Made by a program: the position numbers and the translations under genes
The notes under the pieces: generated by a model
Told to the model about the DNA's origin: nothing
What the model saw: only the letters and a program-made list of their open reading frames with translations
Databases searched by the model: none
DNA from: Pedobacter changchengzhani
GTDB taxonomy: Bacteria > Bacteroidota > Bacteroidia > Sphingobacteriales > Sphingobacteriaceae
Direction: 5' to 3'
Assembly (NCBI RefSeq): GCF_004354365.1
Contig: NZ_SJCY01000014.1
Location: 1 to 64,000, forward strand
Length of the DNA stretch: 64,000 bases
Shown: piece after piece, positions 44,892 through 54,802 of the stretch
Layout: each line of letters begins with the position of its first letter
How positions within the stretch are numbered: the first letter of the stretch is position 1

Positions 44892-45555
44892 GTATAATAA
44901 AAGTGATATAGAATTAAAGGTAGCAGAATTTTTATTACAAATTAAAGCAATTAAATTGCAACCTAATAATCCATTTACTTGGGCTTCGGGTTGGAAATCT
45001 CCCATTTATTGCGATAATCGCATCACCCTATCCCATCCCCAAATTAGAACTTACATCCGTCAAAAATTAGCGCAGACGATTCAAGAAGAATTTGGTGCTG
45101 TTGATGTAATTGCAGGTGTAGCAACAGCAGGCATTCCACAGGGCGTTTTGGTTGCGCAAGAATTAGGCTTGCCGTTTATTTATGTTAGAGCAAAAGCTAA
45201 AGAACATGGTACAGGTAGTTTAATTGAAGGTGAAGTTGTAGAAGGACAGCGTGTTGTGGTAATTGAAGATTTAATTTCGACAGGTAAAAGTAGTTTACAA
45301 GCTGTTGAAGCGCTAAGAAATGCAGGGTTGTCGGTTGCCGGCTTGGCAGCAATTTTTAGCTACGGTTTTGATCAGGCAGAACAAAATTTCGCTGCAGCAA
45401 AATGTCGTTACCATACTTTATCTAATTATGAGGCGTTAATTGAATACGCTGCAGAGCATAGCATCATCGCTCAGACTGAAATTGAATTGCTCACTAAATG
45501 GCGATTGAATCCTGCTGAATGGGGTCAAGAAAAATTAACCAATCAAGCTTCTTGA
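44890..45555 (+). CDS. pyrE: Orotate phosphoribosyltransferase
   Basis: A 221-residue enzyme of pyrimidine synthesis that joins orotate to PRPP. The PRPP-binding loop VVVIEDLISTGKSSLQAVEAL is near residue 118; YVRAKAKEHGTGS is the flexible loop. It overlaps the start codon of the divergent NUDIX gene, so its promoter must lie inside that gene. An SRPBCC gene follows 31 bp downstream, perhaps in the same transcript. Confidence 0.95.
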   Translation: MYNKSDIELKVAEFLLQIKAIKLQPNNPFTWASGWKSPIYCDNRITLSHPQIRTYIRQKLAQTIQEEFGAVDVIAGVATAGIPQGVLVAQELGLPFIYVRAKAKEHGTGSLIEGEVVEGQRVVVIEDLISTGKSSLQAVEALRNAGLSVAGLAAIFSYGFDQAEQNFAAAKCRYHTLSNYEALIEYAAEHSIIAQTEIELLTKWRLNPAEWGQEKLTNQAS

Positions 45556-45586
45556 TTTTAAATTAAACCTTTATTTGGTATAAAAT

Positions 45587-45985
45587 ATGACAATTATAGA
45601 AAGTGAGGTAAAAGTTAATAAACCGGTAAGCGAGGTATTTGCTTTCCTTTCAAACATGAACAATCATGAAAAATTGATGCCGGATAACATTTACAATTGG
45701 GTATCTACGGAGGATGAGGTGAGTTTTACCATCCAAAATATGGCGAAATTGGCAATCAAAATTTCTAGTCGGGTAGAAAATAAAGAACTAATTGCCATTC
45801 CAACTGAAAAAGCCCCTTTCGAAATCGAATTAAAATGGACCACCGAAGATAATGGTGATGGAACAACTACTGCAAAACATATTCTCTCAGCAGATTTGAA
45901 TGTGATGATGAAGATGTTGGCTTCTGGCCCATTGCAAAAACTTGTAGATCATCAAACAGCGCAATTACAAGCAATATTAGGATAG
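45587..45985 (+). CDS. SRPBCC/START-like protein
   Basis: A 132-residue hydrophobic-pocket protein of the SRPBCC fold: VNKPVSEVFAFLSNMNNHEKLMP opens the domain, and a long C-terminal helix (QKLVDHQTAQLQAIL) closes it. Such proteins bind lipids or hydrophobic ligands; its ligand is unknown. It follows pyrE by 31 bp, which suggests a shared transcript, but no functional link to pyrimidine synthesis is evident. Confidence 0.85.
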   Translation: MTIIESEVKVNKPVSEVFAFLSNMNNHEKLMPDNIYNWVSTEDEVSFTIQNMAKLAIKISSRVENKELIAIPTEKAPFEIELKWTTEDNGDGTTTAKHILSADLNVMMKMLASGPLQKLVDHQTAQLQAILG

Positions 45986-46048
45986 TTAGTTAGTTTTTTG
46001 GTTATTTAGAGGGTTAGCGTTTAGAACTTTAAAGAAAATAAAAGATAT

Positions 46049-46081
46049 AAAGCATTTGCAATAATTTGTAGATGCTTTTTT
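46049..46081 (+). terminator. Probable terminator after the pyrE-SRPBCC genes
   Basis: A stem AAAGCAT/ATGCTTT, continued imperfectly, ends in six T. The rest of 45986-46292 is AT-rich leader DNA before clpB, with a sigma-54-like box TGGCAC-N5-TTGAG at 46266-46281. Confidence 0.55.
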
Positions 46082-46292
46082 ATGTGCTTTAACAAAGGTT
46101 TCGGTTTTCGCTTTAATTTAGCTTCTGCCCTTCCCATTTAGACCTCAGCAGCGAATCATCAATAATCGGTCAAAATTTCAGTATAAGATACTAAAAATCA
46201 GTAATTTAGTCATTAATTCAATTTGCGTACCGACAAAATTTCCGATTCTAAAATCTTATATGACGTGGCACTTGTTTTGAGCAAAAGCAAGT

Positions 46293-48896
46293 ATGAACTT
46301 CAACAATTTTACTATAAAAGCCCAGGAAGCAATTCAACAGGCTTCTGAAATAGCCCAAGCAAATTCGCAACAGGCTATTGAACCCGCACACCTGCTTAAA
46401 GGTTTGCTTACTGTTGATGAAAACGTAGTTTCTTATGTTTTAAAGAAATTAAACGTTAACCTTAATATTTTAAATCAAAATTTGGATGCAGAGATTGCCA
46501 AGTTCCCCAAAGTGAGTGGAAGCAACGTATATATGTCATCCAATACGAATAACATTTTGCAGAAAGCACAATCTTTTTTAAAGGAATTTAAAGATGAATT
46601 TGTATCTGTAGAGCATCTTTTATTAGGGATTTTATCGGTTAGCGATAACACATCGAAATTATTAAAAGAACAAGGTGTAAATGAAAAAGACCTTAAAAAG
46701 GCTATTGTTGCCTTGCGTGGCGATAACCGTGTAACCGATCAAAATGCCGAAGCAACTTACCAAGCACTAAGCAAATATGCCCGTAATTTAAACGAATATG
46801 CCGAAAGTGGGAAACTCGACCCAGTTATTGGTCGCGATGAAGAAATACGAAGGGTTATTCAGATTTTATCGCGTAGAACGAAAAATAATCCAATTTTAAT
46901 AGGCGAGCCAGGTGTTGGTAAAACCGCCATTGCAGAAGGCATTGCGTTTAGAATTATTAAAGGCGATGTACCCGAAAATTTAAAAAGTAAAACCGTTTAT
47001 TCTTTAGATATGGGTGCTTTAATTGCCGGTGCAAAATACAAAGGCGAGTTTGAAGAACGCTTAAAGGCTGTGGTTAAAGAAGTTACACAAAGCGATGGTG
47101 ATATTATTTTATTTATTGATGAAATACACACCCTAGTTGGCGCAGGCGGTGGCGATGGCGCCATGGATGCTGCAAACATTTTAAAGCCTGCATTAGCCCG
47201 TGGCGAATTAAGAGCAATTGGTGCTACAACTTTAGATGAATATCAAAAATATTTAGAGAAAGATAAAGCCTTAGAACGTCGTTTCCAAAAGGTGATGGTA
47301 GCAGAACCCGATACCCAAGATGCGATTTCTATTTTACGTGGCTTGAAAGAAAGATACGAAACGCACCACAAAGTTCGCATCAAAGATGAAGCCATTATTG
47401 CGGCTGTAGAATTATCGCAACGCTACATTGCAGATCGTTTTTTACCAGATAAAGCCATCGATTTAATGGATGAAGCAGCATCTAAATTGCGTATGGAAAT
47501 GGATTCTGTTCCCGAAAATGTAGATGCTTTAGATCGTGAAATTATGCGTTTGGAAATCGAACGTGAAGCCATAAAAAGAGAAAAAGACGATAAAAAAGTT
47601 AAAGAACTGAGTGAAGAAATTGCCAATTTATCCGCAGAGCGGGATGAATTAAAAGCGAAATGGCAAGGCGAGAAAGATTTGGTTGATGCCGTAAATACGC
47701 AATTAGAACAAATTGAGCACTATAAACTAGAAGCTGAGCAGGCCGAACGTGCCGGAGATTATGGCAAAGTTGCCGAAATTCGTTACGGTAAAATTAAAGA
47801 TGCGCAAGATAAAGTTGAAAAACTGAAAGCAACTTTAGAGAGTCAGCAGAGTGAAAGTCGCATGCTTAAAGAAGAAGTTACCGCCGATGATATTGCTGGC
47901 GTGGTTGGCCGTTGGACAGGTATTCCCGTTACTAAATTAATTGCTAGTGAACGCGAAAAATTATTGAACCTTGAAGATGAATTGCACAAACGTGTAGCTG
48001 GCCAAGATGAAGCGATTGAAGCGATTTCTGATGCGATACGCAGATCGAGAGCGGGTTTGCAAGACAAGCGCAAACCGATTGGTTCTTTTATTTTCTTAGG
48101 AACTACAGGTGTTGGAAAAACTGAATTAGCAAAAGCATTGGCAGAATTTCTTTTCAACGATGAAAACGCAATGACTAGAATCGATATGAGTGAGTACCAA
48201 GAGAGACATGCAGTTTCTAGGTTAATTGGTGCGCCTCCGGGCTATGTTGGGTACGATGAAGGTGGACAGCTAACTGAAGCTGTACGTAGAAAACCATATT
48301 CGGTGGTGCTGTTGGATGAGATTGAGAAAGCACATCCTGATGTATTCAATATCTTATTGCAGGTTTTGGATGATGGACGTTTAACAGATAACAAAGGCCG
48401 TTTGGTTAACTTTAAAAACACAATCATCATTATGACTTCCAATATTGGTTCTCATTTAATTCAAGATAATTTTAAAGCTTTGACTGATGAAAACCGCGAT
48501 GAAGTAATTGCGAAAACTAAAAATGAATTGTTCGAGCTGTTGAAGCAGACGATTCGCCCTGAGTTTTTAAATAGGATTGATGAACTGATTATGTTTACGC
48601 CTCTGCAGAGAAGTGAGATTAGAAACATTGTCGATTTACAATTTGCACAGGTGCAGCAAACCTTAGCCGAAATGGGCATAACCATTGAGGCAAGTGTAGA
48701 AGCTTTAGATTGGTTGGCAGAATTGGGTTACGACCCACAGTTTGGCGCTAGACCATTGAAAAGGGTTATTCAGAAACGTATTTTGAACGAGTTATCGAAA
48801 TCAATATTAGCTGGAAAAGTGGATAAAGACAGTAAAATTAAATTAGATATGTTCGACCATCAGTTTGTTTTTTTGAATGAAAAGGTAGAAAATTAG
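46293..48896 (+). CDS. clpB: ClpB disaggregase
   Basis: An 867-residue AAA+ chaperone that rescues aggregated proteins with DnaK. It has the N-terminal double Clp-N repeat, the first Walker A GEPGVGKT (near residue 208), a long coiled-coil middle domain (about 400-530), and the second Walker A GTTGVGKT (near 607). Length is usual. It is probably heat-shock regulated, but no CIRCE or HAIR element is evident upstream. Confidence 0.97.
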   Translation: MNFNNFTIKAQEAIQQASEIAQANSQQAIEPAHLLKGLLTVDENVVSYVLKKLNVNLNILNQNLDAEIAKFPKVSGSNVYMSSNTNNILQKAQSFLKEFKDEFVSVEHLLLGILSVSDNTSKLLKEQGVNEKDLKKAIVALRGDNRVTDQNAEATYQALSKYARNLNEYAESGKLDPVIGRDEEIRRVIQILSRRTKNNPILIGEPGVGKTAIAEGIAFRIIKGDVPENLKSKTVYSLDMGALIAGAKYKGEFEERLKAVVKEVTQSDGDIILFIDEIHTLVGAGGGDGAMDAANILKPALARGELRAIGATTLDEYQKYLEKDKALERRFQKVMVAEPDTQDAISILRGLKERYETHHKVRIKDEAIIAAVELSQRYIADRFLPDKAIDLMDEAASKLRMEMDSVPENVDALDREIMRLEIEREAIKREKDDKKVKELSEEIANLSAERDELKAKWQGEKDLVDAVNTQLEQIEHYKLEAEQAERAGDYGKVAEIRYGKIKDAQDKVEKLKATLESQQSESRMLKEEVTADDIAGVVGRWTGIPVTKLIASEREKLLNLEDELHKRVAGQDEAIEAISDAIRRSRAGLQDKRKPIGSFIFLGTTGVGKTELAKALAEFLFNDENAMTRIDMSEYQERHAVSRLIGAPPGYVGYDEGGQLTEAVRRKPYSVVLLDEIEKAHPDVFNILLQVLDDGRLTDNKGRLVNFKNTIIIMTSNIGSHLIQDNFKALTDENRDEVIAKTKNELFELLKQTIRPEFLNRIDELIMFTPLQRSEIRNIVDLQFAQVQQTLAEMGITIEASVEALDWLAELGYDPQFGARPLKRVIQKRILNELSKSILAGKVDKDSKIKLDMFDHQFVFLNEKVEN

Positions 48897-48918
48897 GTTA
48901 AGATTGAGGCTGAGGTTA

Positions 48919-48956
48919 AGCGCCACTATGAGCATAATTGCTTGTCGTGGCGTTTT
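48919..48956 (+). terminator. Possible terminator after clpB
   Basis: The arms CGCCAC (48921-48926) and GTGGCG (48947-48952) with a 20-base loop are followed by TTTT. The short stem and long loop make this a weak call. Confidence 0.45.
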
Positions 48957-49029
48957 ACATTTTTTAACATTCTGTGATTGCGATATCGATTAAATTTCAA
49001 TTAAACTTGTAAGTATAAACCACAAACTA

Positions 49030-51333
49030 ATGAAATTTAAGATCTTCTGTACGTTCATCTTGATTATCTCGTGCCAAGCGCTTTTTGCACAACAAGATTA
49101 CACCAAAATATTGCTGAAGAATGTGGTGCAATTACCGTTACCAGATAGCGGATCTTATGTTTCAATCTTTTTTACCAGTAACGAAAAACCACAGATTTTG
49201 GCTACTGCTAAATTCAGTGGAGACATCCCATTGTATGGGAGTGTTATTATGGCCTCAACCTTAGATAAAGGTAAAATTATAGCATTTGGGTCATCTGCCT
49301 ATCTAAAGGAAAATTTGATTTCCAATACCTCGGTTAGCCAACTTTTGCAAAACTGTATAAATTGGCAAACTAATAACAAGAAAAAGCCAAAGCTTGTAAT
49401 TTATAAAAATGAGAATTCGGCGTTACAGAATTTTCTTAAAAAGAATCGATTAAAAGCAAATGTCATTAAAAATTTTAAGCTTCTTAAAAAAGCAGATGTG
49501 GTATTTTTAAATGATGATGTTGTAGATAGTTCCGAACGAAAATTGCTCGAAAACTATTTACGTGCCGGAGGTAATTTGATTTTCGCATCTCCATACAATG
49601 AAATTTTTAAAAATCGTGACACAACAAACAGCTATACTGACGAACTGATCAAAATAAATGATGTTTTAGAAAAAAGTGGCATTTTTAACGCTTACACTTT
49701 ATTGAGTTCATCCGCAAAAAATAATATGCTATCTACTAATGAGAAGCCTTTTTACTTACATATTAATACGATTATCAGCGAGCTCGCTAATCCTGCACAT
49801 AAAGAAGATGATGAATATCAGAAGCAGTATTATATTATGCCTACAATTGCGATGAGTCTTTTTAGCAATACTTACGATTCACCATTAATAAATAAAATAA
49901 AAAGTACTTTTAAAACTACGGACAGTTTAATCAATCCGACACCTGAACACCCAATTGATGTTTCCACGATCTATAAGAGATGGCGATATTATTTTAGTAC
50001 CTACATTTATCAAAGGCAACACAATAAAAATGAGCAACCCAACTTTGTATTTCCTGCAAGTAAGATTTTTCCTGGCGAAGTAGCCGATAGTACTAAACGA
50101 AGTAATGAAAAATTATCAATATCCATACAAGTAGGTTCGCAGGGGTTATCCGAACCGAATCCAGTTTATTACCGCCTGCACAGTACTGGTTTTTATGTGC
50201 AGGCTGGCGGAGAAGTAAAAATAATTCTTAATAAGACGTATTTGCCCTTAAAATTAAAAGCCCAAATTGGTATTCATAGTGATGATTTGTTAAGTACTGA
50301 CATTACCTCATTAACCAGAATGGGTATAGACTTAACTAAAACTTTTGAGATTACAAGTGATACAACAATGATTGCATCGCCTTACGGAGGGTTACTTTAT
50401 ATAAATATACCCGATACAACAAAGTTGAAAAGCCTAACATTAAAGGTAAATGGAATTGTTAAAGCGCCATATTTTAAATTGAACGAGGTTACAGACCAAG
50501 CTTGGAAATCGATCAGGAATAATCCTGCGCCATGGGCAGAATTGGCAACAGACAATATTATTTTAACTGTACCCAGTTACCGTATTAGAAATTTGCAAAA
50601 TCCATCTGCGTTGATGAAATTTTGGAACGAAGTGATGGATGCGGATGCAGATTTAGCCATCATTGATAGAAAAAGAACACACCCAGAAAGGGTAATTGTT
50701 GACAGACAAGTAGCTTATGGATACATGTTTACTCAATCTAATAAAATTGTAGTTCCTGATGACGAAAGTTGTGAATGGATGCTAGATGAAAAATTGATAA
50801 GAGAAAAAGGTTCATGGGGATTATTTCACGAACTTGGCCATCGTCATCAATTTTGGGGACTTGATATGGATGAAGTTGGCGAGGTAACTTGCAACTTGTA
50901 TTCTATGTACATCTTTGATAAGGTATTGAAAAAAGGAATTTACAATCATGAAAATATTTCCAACAAAGAAGCCGTTTTAAAAAGAGTAAAAAACTATCTA
51001 GATAATAAGCCCGATTTCAAAAAATGGGGCGAAGATCCATTTACAGCCCTTTGTATGTATATACAGATTATTGAAAATTTCGGCTGGAAACCTATTTTAG
51101 ATGCAAATGAAATATACCGAAAGATTGATCCAAAGACTTATAATTATGAAAATGCACTAAGCAATCAACAACGTATTGATCTTTGGTTTACCACTATTTG
51201 TAAAACTACTAACTCTAATTTATCGTCGTTTTTTGAAGTATGGAAAATACCAATTAGTGATGTAGCAAAAGCTGAAACTAGTGGCTATAAAAAGTGGTTT
51301 CCAAATGAACTTGGGAGTTATTTATCACATTAA
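49030..51333 (+). CDS. M60 (enhancin-like) metallopeptidase
   Basis: A 767-residue secreted protein with signal peptide ending ALFAQ. Residues 20-280 form a ThuA/GATase-like beta domain (residues near 165-185 RKLLENYLRAGGNLIF). The M60 catalytic domain carries HELGH at residues 600-604, with a downstream Glu (615 or 618) as third Zn ligand, in the family's HExGH pattern. M60 peptidases often act on mucin-type glycoproteins in host-associated bacteria; in a likely soil or freshwater organism the substrate is unclear. It has its own leader gap and no evident operon partners. Confidence 0.85.
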   Translation: MKFKIFCTFILIISCQALFAQQDYTKILLKNVVQLPLPDSGSYVSIFFTSNEKPQILATAKFSGDIPLYGSVIMASTLDKGKIIAFGSSAYLKENLISNTSVSQLLQNCINWQTNNKKKPKLVIYKNENSALQNFLKKNRLKANVIKNFKLLKKADVVFLNDDVVDSSERKLLENYLRAGGNLIFASPYNEIFKNRDTTNSYTDELIKINDVLEKSGIFNAYTLLSSSAKNNMLSTNEKPFYLHINTIISELANPAHKEDDEYQKQYYIMPTIAMSLFSNTYDSPLINKIKSTFKTTDSLINPTPEHPIDVSTIYKRWRYYFSTYIYQRQHNKNEQPNFVFPASKIFPGEVADSTKRSNEKLSISIQVGSQGLSEPNPVYYRLHSTGFYVQAGGEVKIILNKTYLPLKLKAQIGIHSDDLLSTDITSLTRMGIDLTKTFEITSDTTMIASPYGGLLYINIPDTTKLKSLTLKVNGIVKAPYFKLNEVTDQAWKSIRNNPAPWAELATDNIILTVPSYRIRNLQNPSALMKFWNEVMDADADLAIIDRKRTHPERVIVDRQVAYGYMFTQSNKIVVPDDESCEWMLDEKLIREKGSWGLFHELGHRHQFWGLDMDEVGEVTCNLYSMYIFDKVLKKGIYNHENISNKEAVLKRVKNYLDNKPDFKKWGEDPFTALCMYIQIIENFGWKPILDANEIYRKIDPKTYNYENALSNQQRIDLWFTTICKTTNSNLSSFFEVWKIPISDVAKAETSGYKKWFPNELGSYLSH

Positions 51334-51427
51334 ATTAATAGTTACATAGTTTTATGGCAGTTAGTTGGCTTTTTAGGATTTATCAATCATTATATTAAAT
51401 TTTCTACCTTAGCCGGAAAAAAATAAT

Positions 51428-52123
51428 ATGAATATCTTGCTCGCTTCTACTTCTACCCTATTTGGTGGCAAATATTTAGAATATCTAAAAGATGAATTAA
51501 TTGATCTTTACACTGGTATTGATGAGATATTATTCATTCCTTTTGCGCGACCGAGCGGAATCTCTCACGAAGATTATACGGCGATAGCTAAATCATTCTT
51601 TGCAGCTATAAATATAAACGTTAAAGGTTTAAACGAATTTGACGATAAAATTAATGCTGTAAATAATGCTAAAGCCTATTTTACTGGCGGAGGAAATACT
51701 TTTTTATTGGTTAAAACTTTGCACGAAGAAAATTTAATGCAAGTGCTTAAAGAAAATATAAAAAATGGTAAACCTTATTTAGGATGTAGCGCTGGGGCAA
51801 ACATTGGTGGTTTAAATATGAAAACAACGAACGATATGCCCATCGTTTATCCGCCATCTTTCGATTGTTTGGCATTGATTCCTTTTAATATAAATCCACA
51901 TTATTTAGATCCTAACCCCGATTTAAAACATAACGGCGAATCTAGGGAAACAAGAATTATCGAATTTTTAACACAGAATGATATCACAGTAATTGGCTTA
52001 CGCGAAGGGAATTGGATTAGAAGAAAGGGGAATGAAATTAAAGTAGAGGGCGCTGTGCAGACTAGAATTTTTAAGAAAGGTACAGCACCTTACGAAATCG
52101 AAGTAGGAACGCACTTGAAATAA
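51428..52123 (+). CDS. pepE: Dipeptidase E (peptidase S51)
   Basis: A 231-residue cytosolic serine peptidase that splits Asp-X dipeptides. The nucleophile is in GCSAGANIGG (Ser near residue 121), with YFTGGGNTFLL before it and FNINPHYLDP holding the His. A cyanophycinase-like relative is possible but the length fits PepE. It would process Asp-dipeptides such as those released by the DPP11-type peptidase elsewhere in the window. Confidence 0.92.
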   Translation: MNILLASTSTLFGGKYLEYLKDELIDLYTGIDEILFIPFARPSGISHEDYTAIAKSFFAAININVKGLNEFDDKINAVNNAKAYFTGGGNTFLLVKTLHEENLMQVLKENIKNGKPYLGCSAGANIGGLNMKTTNDMPIVYPPSFDCLALIPFNINPHYLDPNPDLKHNGESRETRIIEFLTQNDITVIGLREGNWIRRKGNEIKVEGAVQTRIFKKGTAPYEIEVGTHLK

Positions 52124-52175
52124 TCATTTATCAACTATTTCAAAACGGTGGCAAATTCAAATCCTCTACTAATTA

Positions 52176-52205
52176 TTGCAAGTCTCTTATTTATAATTAA
52201 CTTTG
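52176..52205 (+). promoter_or_regulatory. Candidate Bacteroidota promoter
   Basis: TTG (52176-52178) and TAACTTTG (52198-52205), 19 bp apart, match the -33/-7 consensus. It would give a leader of about 90 bases before the gene at 52305. Confidence 0.55.
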
Positions 52206-52304
52206 CGCTTTGCTAAAATGTACATTCTTCATCATTTAAAATTAATACGACGATGAAAGCATTTTTTAAAATTTATTAATGAACTCACTTAAATTAAATT
52301 AAAG

Positions 52305-52820
52305 ATGAAAAAAATTTTTACATTATTATTTTTGTTAGCCATTGGCTACACACACGCAAATGCACAAGCTAGCGCTTACAAAGGCGAAGGCGATTTGCGT
52401 TTTCAAATTGGAGCTGATTTTCAAAAATACGGTACTGGCATAGTAACCTCTTTAGATTTGGGATTAGGAAAAAGCTTTTCTATTGGTGCACAGGCCGATT
52501 ATTTACTTGGTGTTAAAACCTTCCCGCCTTTGAGCAAGCCAGGTTTTGGCGATAGATTTGACCTTAAGGCTAGATTTAATGCAAATTTGGGTAGCGTAAT
52601 TGGTTTACCAGAAAATGTGGATGTGTATCCTGGTTTAAATTTAGGCTTAAAAAACTTTGGTGGCCATGTTGGTGCTAGATTATTTTTCGCACAAGGTTTT
52701 GGCCTTTTCGCCGAAGCACAGTTTCCAATTGCTAAATACAATACCAACGCAAACGGTTACGACAACTTAAATAATCAGTTCTCAGTTAATGCTGGTGTTG
52801 CATTCGATTTAGGGAAATAA
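52305..52820 (+). CDS. Outer-membrane beta-barrel protein (DUF6646-like)
   Basis: A 171-residue protein with signal peptide MKKIFTLLFLLAIG ending near ANAQ. The mature part has an alternating beta pattern (LDLGLGKSFSIGAQADYLLG, GLFAEAQFPIAKY) and ends NAGVAFDLGK, a small 8-strand-type barrel. No enzymatic motif. The transcript has its own promoter and terminator, so it is monocistronic. Function is unknown. Confidence 0.8.
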   Translation: MKKIFTLLFLLAIGYTHANAQASAYKGEGDLRFQIGADFQKYGTGIVTSLDLGLGKSFSIGAQADYLLGVKTFPPLSKPGFGDRFDLKARFNANLGSVIGLPENVDVYPGLNLGLKNFGGHVGARLFFAQGFGLFAEAQFPIAKYNTNANGYDNLNNQFSVNAGVAFDLGK

Positions 52821-52840
52821 GATAATTATAAATTAAACTG

Positions 52841-52873
52841 AAGCCACAGTCGGAAAGGATTGTGGCTTTTTTT
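52841..52873 (+). terminator. Rho-independent terminator
   Basis: An 11-bp stem (AAGCCACAGTC and GATTGTGGCTT, one G-T wobble) with a 6-base loop and a run of T. Confidence 0.9.
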
Positions 52874-52953
52874 GTGTTTAAAAAAAAATAATATTTAAAC
52901 TATTGTATTTATGTATTTTTTGTGTTACAATTGAAGACACAAAAAACACACAA

Positions 52954-53589
52954 ATGAAAAAACAATTTTTATTTACCGCCATGGCGGTAGCATGCCTTTC
53001 CGTGTCTGGATTAGCGCAAACGAAAGGAACATCCGCACTAAGTTTCGGCATCAATTCCAACACCACTAAAACAACTTACTCTTCGGCTGAGGTGAAAAAC
53101 ACGACCAACAACTTCTCGTTAGGTTATGGCTATTTTGTTAAAGACAATGCTAAAGTTGGAGTTGACTTATCCTACGGACATGGTAAATATGAAAATTTGA
53201 ATAATCCGTCGAACACTTTGAAAAGTTATGGTGGTAATGTAAGTTATCAAAAATACTACCCTTTGTACAAAACCCTATATGCCTATGCAGGTGGAAAAGT
53301 TGGCTACTTTAGTACCAAAGAAGCTTCAAGCATTACAAATAATAATGCTGAACAAAAGTTTAATTCTAACCAATATTCATTAGGTGCAAACGGCGGTATT
53401 ACATGGTTTGTATCAAAAAGGTTTGCTTTAGAGACAAGTTTGTTATCTGCTGACATCGTTTATTCTTCAACTAAACAAGAAAATACGCCTAGTATGGGCG
53501 CAAACTATAGTTCTGAATGGACAAATTTTAATTTTAGCAGTCAAGGTTTAATTAATAATTTAAGTTTTAAAATTTACATTTTATTTTAA
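52954..53589 (+). CDS. Outer-membrane beta-barrel protein
   Basis: A 212-residue protein starting at the ATG at 52954, where a clear signal peptide begins (MKKQFLFTAMAVACLS...LAQ); an upstream start at 52903 would add an unlikely hydrophilic and Cys-rich lead. The rest is a porin-like small barrel: NNFSLGYGYFVKDNAKVGVDLSY near residue 50 and a C-terminal INNLSFKIYILF strand. I see no specific functional motif. Confidence 0.82.
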   Translation: MKKQFLFTAMAVACLSVSGLAQTKGTSALSFGINSNTTKTTYSSAEVKNTTNNFSLGYGYFVKDNAKVGVDLSYGHGKYENLNNPSNTLKSYGGNVSYQKYYPLYKTLYAYAGGKVGYFSTKEASSITNNNAEQKFNSNQYSLGANGGITWFVSKRFALETSLLSADIVYSSTKQENTPSMGANYSSEWTNFNFSSQGLINNLSFKIYILF

Positions 53590-53619
53590 GAATCCACGAG
53601 TTTCTTAAGTAATTAATAC

Positions 53620-53650
53620 AAGTCCATTTCGAAAGAGATGGACTTTTTTT
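53620..53650 (+). terminator. Rho-independent terminator
   Basis: An 8-bp stem (AAGTCCAT and ATGGACTT) with a 10-base loop, followed by seven T. Confidence 0.88.
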
Positions 53651-53734
53651 ACGCTTTACAAAAATGAATTTATTAATTATTGCAAAATAAGTTGTAAATG
53701 GATAAATCCATTTGGGATATTGTGATTAGAATTA

Positions 53735-54007
53735 TTAGCCCACGGTTGAAACCGTGGGCTAATGTTAAAACATGGGCTAGTAATTACAATACCAAACCAT
53801 TTTAATGGTTTAACAGGGCACAAAGTCCAAATCGATAAATTCGTGTGCGAATAATGGCCAACCTACGGTTTCCACCGTGGGAGAAGCAAGCGAATCCAAA
53901 CCATTTTAATGGTTTTTTGATTTTTCCCAAATCACGGTTCGAATGATGCCCAACCCACGGTTTCAACCGTGGGAGGAATGAGAAATAAAAAACCATTTCA
54001 ATGGTTT
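53735..54007. repeat. REP-like palindrome cluster upstream of the RAYT gene
   Basis: Large palindromes of the type CCCACGGTTnnAACCGTGGG (53735-53762, 53862-53881 with one mismatch and a looser loop, 53954-53973) alternate with small ones AAACCATTnnAATGGTTT (53794-53811, 53898-53915, 53990-54007). The last two pairs repeat with a 92-bp period and share flanks. These are probable substrates of the adjacent transposase. Confidence 0.85.
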
Positions 54008-54104
54008 AATTTGAATTTTAAAAAATAAATGGTTAATTTCAACATAAATTGTTGGTATCCAGTTATATAACCTACAATTCAATCTCAAATAAAATTAAAA
54101 CGCC

Positions 54105-54542
54105 ATGTCACACTCATATAACAAAATTTGGATACACGGGATTTGGGGAACTAAATTTAGAGTGCCATTAGTTCACGAAAATATAGAAAAAAGGGTTTAC
54201 GATTTCATTACCGAGCAATTACGAGAACAAGGTTGTCTCCCTCGAATTGTTAATGGCATGCCAGACCACATTCATTGCTTATTTTTATTGTCTCGACAAA
54301 AATCAATAGCAGATGTTATGAAGCAGATAAAAGGAAGTAGCTCCCATTTTGTAAATGAAAATAACTTAATTTCCGAGCATTTTGCTTGGCAAACAGGATA
54401 TGCTGCCTTTTCTGTGTCAGAGTCGGGAGTTGAAAATGTTTTCAAATACATACAAAATCAGAAGCAACACCACAAGACCAAAAGTTTTCAAGATGAATAT
54501 GATGAGTTTTTGAAATTATATGGATTTGAGCCAGATAAGTAA
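54105..54542 (+). CDS. REP-associated tyrosine transposase (IS200/IS605 Y1 family)
   Basis: A 145-residue single-strand transposase-like HUH enzyme. His55 and His57 in GMPDHIHCLF are the metal ligands; Tyr115 in FKYIQNQKQHH is the expected nucleophile. The size and the YxxNQxxHH pattern fit the TnpA/RAYT group. There is no TnpB partner, and the gene is bordered on both sides by palindromic repeats rather than by a single pair of IS ends, as with RAYTs that disperse REP sequences. It seems intact. Confidence 0.9.
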   Translation: MSHSYNKIWIHGIWGTKFRVPLVHENIEKRVYDFITEQLREQGCLPRIVNGMPDHIHCLFLLSRQKSIADVMKQIKGSSSHFVNENNLISEHFAWQTGYAAFSVSESGVENVFKYIQNQKQHHKTKSFQDEYDEFLKLYGFEPDK

Positions 54543-54566
54543 ATAATATTTCATTTCAGGAAATAC

Positions 54567-54702
54567 TAGCCCACGGTTTCAACCGTGGGCAGGTGAAAAC
54601 CGTGGGCAGGTGAAAACCGTGGGCAGGTGAAAACCGTGGGCAGGTGAAAACCGTGGGCAGGTGAAAACCGTGGGCAGGTGAAAACCGTGGGCAGGTGAAA
54701 AC
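54567..54702. repeat. REP palindrome with a 17-bp tandem array
   Basis: A full palindrome CCCACGGTTTCAACCGTGGG (54570-54589) is followed by six exact copies of the 17-mer AGGTGAAAACCGTGGGC (54591-54692) and a partial seventh. Each unit contains only the right-hand arm of the palindrome, so the array arose by slippage or duplication of a half-REP. It is not a CRISPR array because there are no unique spacers. Confidence 0.92.
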
Positions 54703-54802
54703 AGGAATCTAATGCGAATGAAAACGCAATTTATTATTTTAAAATTCCCGCCTATTTGCGAAGGACGCGAAGTGTACTAGCACTTACATCCTGATAAATC
54801 AA

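Noticed and set aside
54105..54542. A complete IS200/IS605 insertion sequence
   Set aside because: No tnpB, no single pair of ends; multiple dispersed palindromes fit a RAYT better.
54591..54702. Regular repeats that look like a CRISPR array
   Set aside because: Units are 17 bp, contiguous, with no spacers, and derive from the neighbouring REP palindrome; no cas genes.
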